Origin: Pseudomonadales bacterium
GTDB taxonomy: Bacteria; Pseudomonadota; Gammaproteobacteria; Pseudomonadales; Azotimanducaceae
DNA: 38,844 nucleotides
Assembly (NCBI GenBank): GCA_022827245.1
Contig: JAJDTI010000068.1
Span: 1 to 38,844 of the forward strand
Reading direction: 5' to 3'
Shown here: positions 33,880 through 38,844 of the stretch, piece after piece
Numbering within the stretch: position 1 is the stretch's first letter
How the letters are laid out: each line of letters begins with the position of its first letter
Position numbers and translations under genes: made by a program
The notes under the pieces: generated by a model
Database searches by the model: none
What the model was told of the DNA's origin: nothing
The model's input: only the letters and a program-made list of their open reading frames with translations

Positions 33880-35709
33880 GTGATCGAAGGCGCTCGCGAG
33901 TTGCTGCGCACGGTGTACGGATACACCGGGTTCCGGGGCCGGCAGGAAGACGTCGTCCGCACGGTGACGGAAGGCCGCGACGCCTTGGTGCTGATGCCGA
34001 CGGGCGGCGGGAAGTCCCTCTGCTACCAGTTGCCGGCGCTGCTGCGGGACGGCGTCGGCATCGTGGTGTCGCCGCTCATCGCGCTGATGCAGGACCAGGT
34101 CGCGGCGCTGCGCCAGCTCGGCGTGCGCGCGAGCTTCCTGAATTCGGCGCTCGCGCCGCGCGATCAGGCCGAGGTGATCGGCGACCTCACGGCGGGGAAG
34201 CTCGACCTCCTGTACCTGGCTCCGGAGCGCCTGCTCCAGGAAGAGACCCTGGAACTGCTCGACACCGTGCGGCTCGCCCTCGTCGCCATCGACGAGGCGC
34301 ATTGCGTGTCCCAGTGGGGGCACGACTTCCGGCAGGACTACCTGGGACTGCATATCCTCGGCGAGCGCTTCCCCGGCGTGCCACGCGTCGCCCTCACGGC
34401 CACGGCCGACGCCCGTACGCGCGAGGAGATCCTCGGGCGGCTGCGGTTGCCCGGCGCGGCCCGTTTCGTGAGCGGGTTCGACCGACCGAACATCCGGTAC
34501 ACCGTGCAGGCGAAGGCCGACGCCGGCCGCCAGCTCGTCGCCTTCCTCGAAGCCCGGCGCGGGCGCGCGGGGATCGTCTACGCGATGACCCGCAGGAAGG
34601 TCGAGGACACCGCACGGATGCTCGCCGAGCGGGGGTTCGACGCGCTCCCCTACCACGCGGGACTGCCGCCGGACGTCCGGGCGCGGCACCAGGAGCGCTT
34701 CCTCCGGGAAGACGGCGTCGTCATCGTGGCGACGATCGCCTTCGGCATGGGCATCGACAAGCCGGACGTGCGCTTCGTCGCGCACATCGATCTTCCGAAG
34801 AGCGTCGAGTCGTACTACCAGGAGACCGGCCGGGCCGGCCGCGACGGCGAACCGGCGGACGCCTGGATGGTGTACGGCCTCCAGGATGTCGTCCGCCTCG
34901 CCCAGATGGTCGAGCAGTCGGAAGCCGACGCCGAGCGCAAGCGGATCGAACGGGCGAGGCTCGACGCCCTGCTCGGGTGGTGCGAGATCACCGAGTGCCG
35001 GCGCCGCGCCCTGCTCCAGTACTTCGGTGACGACCTGCCGGAAGACTGCGGCAACTGCGACATCTGCCTGGACCCGCCCCGCACCTGGGACGGCACCACC
35101 GAGGCCCAGAAACTGCTCTCCTGCGTCTACCGCACGGGCCAGCGCTTCGGCGCCGGACACGTGATCGACGTCCTGCGCGGCAAGGAGACCGAGAAGATCC
35201 TCACCCGGCGCCACGACCGGCTGAGCACCTACGGAATCGGCAAGGATCTCCCCGACACGCAGTGGCGTTCGATCGTGCGCCAACTGCTCGTGCAGGGCTA
35301 CCTCCGCGCCGAGCCCGAGCGCTTCGGCGCCCTCTCCCTCACGCGGAAATCGCGGCCGCTGTTGCGGGGCGAAGAGCGGATCCTGCTGCGCGAAGACGCC
35401 TCCCCCAAACGGCCCGCCAAGGTCACGCGGAAGACCGACTACGACCCCGGGCCGGAGGACCTGCCGCTCTGGGAAGCGCTGCGGACCTGCCGCCAGGAAC
35501 TCGCCGCCGAAGCCGACGTGCCGCCCTATGTCGTCTTCCACGACACGACGCTCCGCGAAATGGTGCGCGTGAAGCCCGCGTCGGCCCAGGAACTGCTGGC
35601 CCTGCACGGTGTCGGAGAGGCCAAGCTGGAGCGTTACGGGGCAGCCTTTCTCGACGTGCTTGACGCGCACCGGCCGGCAGGTTCTGAGGAAGGCGCTACG
35701 CTGACGTAG
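33880..35709 (+). CDS. recQ: ATP-dependent DNA helicase RecQ
   Basis: A 609-residue RecQ helicase. The Walker A motif is MPTGGGKS, the Walker B AIDEAHCVSQWGHDFR carries the DEAH box, and GMGIDKPDVRFV, then YYQETGRAGRDG form motifs V and VI. A zinc-binding domain (CRRRALLQYFGD...CGNCDIC) and winged helix follow, and a C-terminal HRDC domain covers about residues 530-600. It unwinds DNA in recombination repair and replication restart, normally in the cytoplasm. Length and domain order are complete. The GTG at 33880 gives the correct N-terminus. Its stop overlaps a hairpin shared with the convergent nuclease gene. Confidence 0.97.
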   Translation: MIEGARELLRTVYGYTGFRGRQEDVVRTVTEGRDALVLMPTGGGKSLCYQLPALLRDGVGIVVSPLIALMQDQVAALRQLGVRASFLNSALAPRDQAEVIGDLTAGKLDLLYLAPERLLQEETLELLDTVRLALVAIDEAHCVSQWGHDFRQDYLGLHILGERFPGVPRVALTATADARTREEILGRLRLPGAARFVSGFDRPNIRYTVQAKADAGRQLVAFLEARRGRAGIVYAMTRRKVEDTARMLAERGFDALPYHAGLPPDVRARHQERFLREDGVVIVATIAFGMGIDKPDVRFVAHIDLPKSVESYYQETGRAGRDGEPADAWMVYGLQDVVRLAQMVEQSEADAERKRIERARLDALLGWCEITECRRRALLQYFGDDLPEDCGNCDICLDPPRTWDGTTEAQKLLSCVYRTGQRFGAGHVIDVLRGKETEKILTRRHDRLSTYGIGKDLPDTQWRSIVRQLLVQGYLRAEPERFGALSLTRKSRPLLRGEERILLREDASPKRPAKVTRKTDYDPGPEDLPLWEALRTCRQELAAEADVPPYVVFHDTTLREMVRVKPASAQELLALHGVGEAKLERYGAAFLDVLDAHRPAGSEEGATLT

Positions 35710-35724
35710 GGGAGGGGCCCCTAC
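35706..35724. terminator. hairpin across convergent stop codons
   Basis: GTAGGGG (35706-35712) and CCCCTAC (35718-35724) form a 7-base-pair stem around AGGGG. The left arm includes the recQ TAG, and the right arm touches the stop of the minus-strand nuclease gene. It is symmetrical and could end both transcripts, but no T-run is present on either strand. Confidence 0.45.
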
Positions 35725-36428
35725 TACCGCCCGCCGCCGCAGAGGCGCTCGCACGGCACGCCGTCGCCGTCCCCGTCAAGGCGCGTCAGTCCGCATTGCG
35801 CGAGGAAGAACCGCGCTTCCTCGCACGAGGACATCTCGCGACAGTACGTCTTGGTGCCGCAGGTCGGGGGCACGGACGTGCCGACGGCGACCGTCGGGGC
35901 GCTCGCCCCCGTACCGCTCGCGACGCGCGCCCCGCGACGCCACTCCCACGGGGGCACACGGCCGGCCTCCGGAAGCGACCACAGTCCCCGGCGTCCCTCT
36001 TGCGCTGCCCGTTCGTCTTCCAGCAACCACGCGTCCGAGGAGTACCGCCGGTAGACCCAGGCATGGCCTTCCCGCACCATCTCCCGGTTGATGTCGCGGT
36101 CTCCCACGTACAGCCGCGCCAAGGTCCGCCCGTAACGGTCCTCTCCCTGCGACGCCACCCGCACCTGCCTGCGGAACACCTTGTCCGCCAACGCCTGCCT
36201 GGCCCGGCTGCCCCAGGGCTGGCCCCGCTCCGGCGTGTCGATCTCCGTGAGCCGCACCTTGATCTGGGTTCGCCGCACCGGGTCGAGGACGGTCACCGTG
36301 TCTCCATCGGCGACCCCCACCACGACCGCGTCCAGGCAGAACACCGAGTCACAGGGGTCCGCCTGTCCCGCCGGGGCCACGAGTGCGAGAAGGAGTAACG
36401 AGACCCTCCCGAACGCGGACCGATGCAT
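35724..36428 (-). CDS. secreted thermonuclease-like protein with excalibur domain
   Basis: The protein has 234 residues and three parts. A signal peptide covers about 1-23 (cleavage before DPC). An SNase-type nuclease domain covers about 35-150: VVGVADGDTVTVLD, VRLTEIDTPERGQPWG and the catalytic-region RYGRTLARLYVGDRDINREMVREGHAWVYRRY (core RYGRTLARL). A C-terminal excalibur calcium-binding motif, CREMSSCEEARFFLAQCG...DGDGDGVPCE, ends it. It would cut DNA or RNA outside the cytoplasm with calcium. The ATG at 36428 has AGGAG eight bases upstream. It converges with recQ. SNase-excalibur pairs are common in Gram-positives and known in others, so this is notable here. Confidence 0.93.
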   Translation of the reverse strand: MHRSAFGRVSLLLLALVAPAGQADPCDSVFCLDAVVVGVADGDTVTVLDPVRRTQIKVRLTEIDTPERGQPWGSRARQALADKVFRRQVRVASQGEDRYGRTLARLYVGDRDINREMVREGHAWVYRRYSSDAWLLEDERAAQEGRRGLWSLPEAGRVPPWEWRRGARVASGTGASAPTVAVGTSVPPTCGTKTYCREMSSCEEARFFLAQCGLTRLDGDGDGVPCERLCGGGR

Positions 36429-36499
36429 TGGCCGGTCTCCTACACGGAGGTCGGCAACTATCCTACAGTCCGATCGTGGATGAGTGCATCAGGGTCACG

Positions 36500-37819
36500 C
36501 TAACGTGCACGACCGAGCTCGTTCCTCACGGCCCAGCGCGCCCTGCGCACGCTGGCCTCCTGGTGGGCTCCGCGCGCGTCCGTAAGCGAGAGCCCGGACT
36601 GACGTTCCGCGAGCTGCTGCAGCTCCCAGTTGCGCCGGTACTGGCCGACGGGGAAACGGGGCGCACCGAACGGGTGCCGCTTCACCGACGCGTGCACCAC
36701 CCAGTTCGGGTTGAAGTCGGGCAGGAAACGTCCGAGCTGTTCCATGGCGAGGGCGAGCACGGTGTCGTCGGAGGCCTCCACCAGCGGCTCCGCCGCGCGG
36801 CCCCATCCGAACAGAGCGACCGCCGACCGCCCGCTCGGCGTCGAACCCGCGTGGTCGAGCCCTACCGCGAACGGCCGGTCCGGGTCCGTGTCGAGATAGT
36901 TGGCGAAGCCGCCTTGTACCGCGCGGTCCAGGAAGAACACGGGCACGATCGCCGCGCCATGGCGCGAACTCTCCAGGTTCGCCTTCAGTTCTCCGAGTGC
37001 GCCGGGAACGACGCGCGCCGCGGCCTGCCCGGGCAGGGCCAGCAAGACGTGGTCCGCTCGCCGTTCCGAGCCGTCCTCGAGCCGGGCCCCGACCACGCGC
37101 CCGCGCTCCTCGAGCAGCGTCTCCACCCGCGCTCCGTATTCGACCGGAAGCCGATCGGCCAGCGCCTCCACCAGGGAGTAGGTCCCGCCGGGAATCGAGA
37201 ACGTCCGCGTCTGCATGTTGGCCAGCCGTACATAGTGCAGGAGCGAGACCAGTTCCGGCTCGGCCTGCGCGAGGCCGCGGCAGGTCGGCCGCACGACCGT
37301 GTCGACGAACGTCCGATCCAGGTGCGCGACCGCATCCGACAGCAGCCGGTCGTCCATGGCCGGCACGTCCGCCCGCAGCTCGTGGGACGGGAAACGCTTC
37401 CCGGGACCGAGGTAGCGCATCCCGAAGTACAGGGCGCTCAACTTCCCGCCGACGCTCAGCAGCCGCCGCAGGTCCGTCGCCCGCCTCGCGTCGAACAAAT
37501 CCTCCGCATGGACCATCCGCTGACCGTGCCCTACCCGCTGGAACCGGTCCCCGAACCCGAGTTCCGTCAGGAGGTCCGTCACGTCCCGGTAACAGCGGTG
37601 GTAGTACTGCGCGCCCACGGGGACGCGGTCTCCCTCGTGCTCGACGCAGGCGACCCGCCCTCCGGGAACCTGGGCCGCCTCGAGCACCTCCACGTCATGA
37701 CCGGCCTCGCGTGCCCACCAGGCCCCGGCAAGTCCGCTGATTCCCGCACCAACCACCAGCAGCTTCTTTCGCCCGTCTCCTGGCCCGGACCGGGCTCCCG
37801 CGGGCGCATCGGCGTCCAT
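36500..37819 (-). CDS. NAD(P)/FAD-dependent amine-oxidase-like oxidoreductase
   Basis: A flavoprotein of 439 residues from the amine oxidase/protoporphyrinogen oxidase-like superfamily. After a polar N-terminal tail, LLVVGAGISGLAGAWWAREAG at about 20-40 is the dinucleotide-binding GxGxxG motif, and VEVLEAAQVPGGRV is the following acidic strand and GGR loop (core EAAQVPGGRV). A second FAD contact, YSLVEALADRLP with GARVET, occurs near 215-235. The substrate is not readable; relatives act on amines, porphyrins and carotenoids. It starts at the ATG at 37819 in the same direction as the downstream nuclease, and the hydrolase gene lies upstream. No membrane segment is evident. Confidence 0.9.
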   Translation of the reverse strand: MDADAPAGARSGPGDGRKKLLVVGAGISGLAGAWWAREAGHDVEVLEAAQVPGGRVACVEHEGDRVPVGAQYYHRCYRDVTDLLTELGFGDRFQRVGHGQRMVHAEDLFDARRATDLRRLLSVGGKLSALYFGMRYLGPGKRFPSHELRADVPAMDDRLLSDAVAHLDRTFVDTVVRPTCRGLAQAEPELVSLLHYVRLANMQTRTFSIPGGTYSLVEALADRLPVEYGARVETLLEERGRVVGARLEDGSERRADHVLLALPGQAAARVVPGALGELKANLESSRHGAAIVPVFFLDRAVQGGFANYLDTDPDRPFAVGLDHAGSTPSGRSAVALFGWGRAAEPLVEASDDTVLALAMEQLGRFLPDFNPNWVVHASVKRHPFGAPRFPVGQYRRNWELQQLAERQSGLSLTDARGAHQEASVRRARWAVRNELGRAR

Positions 37820-37886
37820 GGCTCCGCCTCCATCCCAAAGTCGCCCCCACGTTACGCAGGAGCGCGGCCGCGCGCTAGTAGCGGAG

Positions 37887-38844
37887 TCAGCCGGACCGCA
37901 TCTGCAGGTCGACGTACACGCCTGGCGCGACGGTCAACCGGGTGTCGTACCGCTTCGCGTCGTCCATGCTGTAGGCGCCCGTGTTGGTGTGGGGAATCTG
38001 CTCGCTCAGGTGGTGGACCTCGACCCGGTGCGGCCCGGGCACGGGCCCGACCGTCGCCGGAATCCCGAACGCGCCGTCGCTGTCCCGATGGATGCGGACG
38101 CGGGCGATGGGCGAGCGGTCGTCTTCCGGCACGAACGTCACCCAGGCCATGCCCATCGGCTTGCCGTCCAGCGTCACCCGCCCCGAGACGGCCGTCCGCT
38201 GCGCGTCCGTGAGGAATCCGCGGCGCCGCAGCCAGCGCAGCAGGAGCCGCGGCCACCGGTTGAGGTCCGGGTCGCCAACGCCCAGCCCGAGCCCGTGTTC
38301 CCCGTGCCCGAAGACGTGCAACTCCGCCTCCACGCCCGCGTCGAGCAGCGCCTTGTAGAAGAGCAGGGACTGCTCCGCCGAGACGATCGTGTCCTCGTGG
38401 GTGTGGACAATGAAACTCGGCGGCGTGTCGGACGTGACGCGGTCGTCCGCCGGAGTGTACTCGTCCGCCTTGCGGCCCCGCACCGGACCGTTGACCACCG
38501 CGTACACGGGCACGAGGAAGTCCGGACGGGAACTCTCCCGCTCCACCGGATCCGGGCTGTCGGGTCGTCCCGGGTCGCAACGCGTGCCGACCGCCGCCAC
38601 CAGGTGACCGCCCGCGGAGAACCCGAGCATGCCGAGACGATGGGGCGCGACGCCCCAATCCGCCGCGTGCGCCCGCACGTAGCGCACGGCCCGGAGCCCG
38701 TCTAGCAGCGACACGTCGGAGTGGTACTTCGGTCCGACCCGATAACGCAGCACGAACGCGGCGATGCCGGCACGGTTGAGCCACCGCGCGACCTGCAGGC
38801 CTTCGTGATCCGAGGCCAGGACGCGGTAGCCGCCCCCGGGATTG
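37887..38844 (-). CDS. alpha/beta hydrolase (esterase) with C-terminal beta-sandwich, 5' end outside the window
   Basis: An incomplete gene running off the right edge, at least 318 residues long. Reading from the edge, PGGGYRVLASDHEGLQVARW is the oxyanion segment (core PGGGY), GFSAGGH carries the nucleophile Ser, DTIVSAEQS supplies the acidic residue and GHGEHGLGL the catalytic His. After about residue 205 a second domain reads VSGRVTLDGKPMGMAWVTFVPE, resembling the carboxypeptidase-regulatory-like/prealbumin fold (core VTLDGKP), then ends near VDLQMRSG. The hydrolase resembles BD-FAE or acetylxylan-esterase types. The true start is beyond 38844. It is followed by the FAD oxidoreductase gene in the same direction. 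Confidence 0.88.
   Translation of the reverse strand, partial: NPGGGYRVLASDHEGLQVARWLNRAGIAAFVLRYRVGPKYHSDVSLLDGLRAVRYVRAHAADWGVAPHRLGMLGFSAGGHLVAAVGTRCDPGRPDSPDPVERESSRPDFLVPVYAVVNGPVRGRKADEYTPADDRVTSDTPPSFIVHTHEDTIVSAEQSLLFYKALLDAGVEAELHVFGHGEHGLGLGVGDPDLNRWPRLLLRWLRRRGFLTDAQRTAVSGRVTLDGKPMGMAWVTFVPEDDRSPIARVRIHRDSDGAFGIPATVGPVPGPHRVEVHHLSEQIPHTNTGAYSMDDAKRYDTRLTVAPGVYVDLQMRSG

Overview
The window is GC-rich, densely coding bacterial chromosome with many TTG and GTG starts and short intergenic gaps. No stretch over 300 bases lacks a gene. A TonB-dependent receptor, an outer-membrane-type transport locus, a DUF465 protein and a soluble-domain PQQ/cytochrome c dehydrogenase point to a Gram-negative, probably an uncultured-type Pseudomonadota (Gammaproteobacteria is my best guess; no rRNA or marker gene here proves it). 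I saw no rRNA, tRNA, CRISPR array, insertion sequence or integrase.

Layout. (1) 1-2.7 kb: a DUF465 protein diverges from a von Willebrand A-like protein and a membrane-anchored J-domain protein; a 39-residue membrane protein and a TerB-like protein follow on the minus strand. (2) 2.9-9.6 kb: a TonB-dependent receptor followed by a YejA-type binding protein and YejB/YejE-type permeases, apparently one uptake route for a peptide-like ligand. The expected ATPase (YejF) is absent. (3) 9.7-12.1 kb: a three-gene block of visibly lower GC, ending in a metallo-beta-lactamase-fold protein; this is the clearest accessory cassette. (4) 12.3-16.9 kb: a BtrH/C39-like protein with a CDP-alcohol phosphatidyltransferase, then a nitroreductase and MFS exporter on the minus strand, and a crotonase-family protein diverging across a perfect palindrome. 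(5) 17.0-18.9 kb: an overlapping three-gene operon coding for a MotA/TolQ/ExbB-like channel, an ExbD/MotB-like partner with an unusual extracytoplasmic beta-sandwich, and a third membrane protein. I regard this as the most interesting candidate for an undescribed machine.

(6) 19.0-22.7 kb (minus): a family VIII-like serine hydrolase, a membrane-anchored PQQ/cytochrome c dehydrogenase and a 50-residue membrane protein. (7) 22.8-27.7 kb: a HicB-like protein, a VOC protein, an APH(6)-like phosphotransferase divergent from an Eis-like acetyltransferase, a small two-helix membrane protein and a type B carboxylesterase. (8) 27.8-32.0 kb: a coupled pair of acyl-CoA dehydrogenases, an ammonium transporter and a STAS protein. 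(9) 32.0-38.8 kb: MATE exporter, VOC protein, RecQ helicase, secreted nuclease with an excalibur tail, an FAD amine-oxidase-like protein and an alpha/beta hydrolase that runs off the window.

Much of the window looks like catabolic and transport metabolism (esterases, acyl-CoA dehydrogenases, crotonase, PQQ dehydrogenase, exporters). The two systems worth experimental attention are the low-GC MBL cassette and the ion-channel trio. All functional calls come from reading motifs by eye, without database searches.
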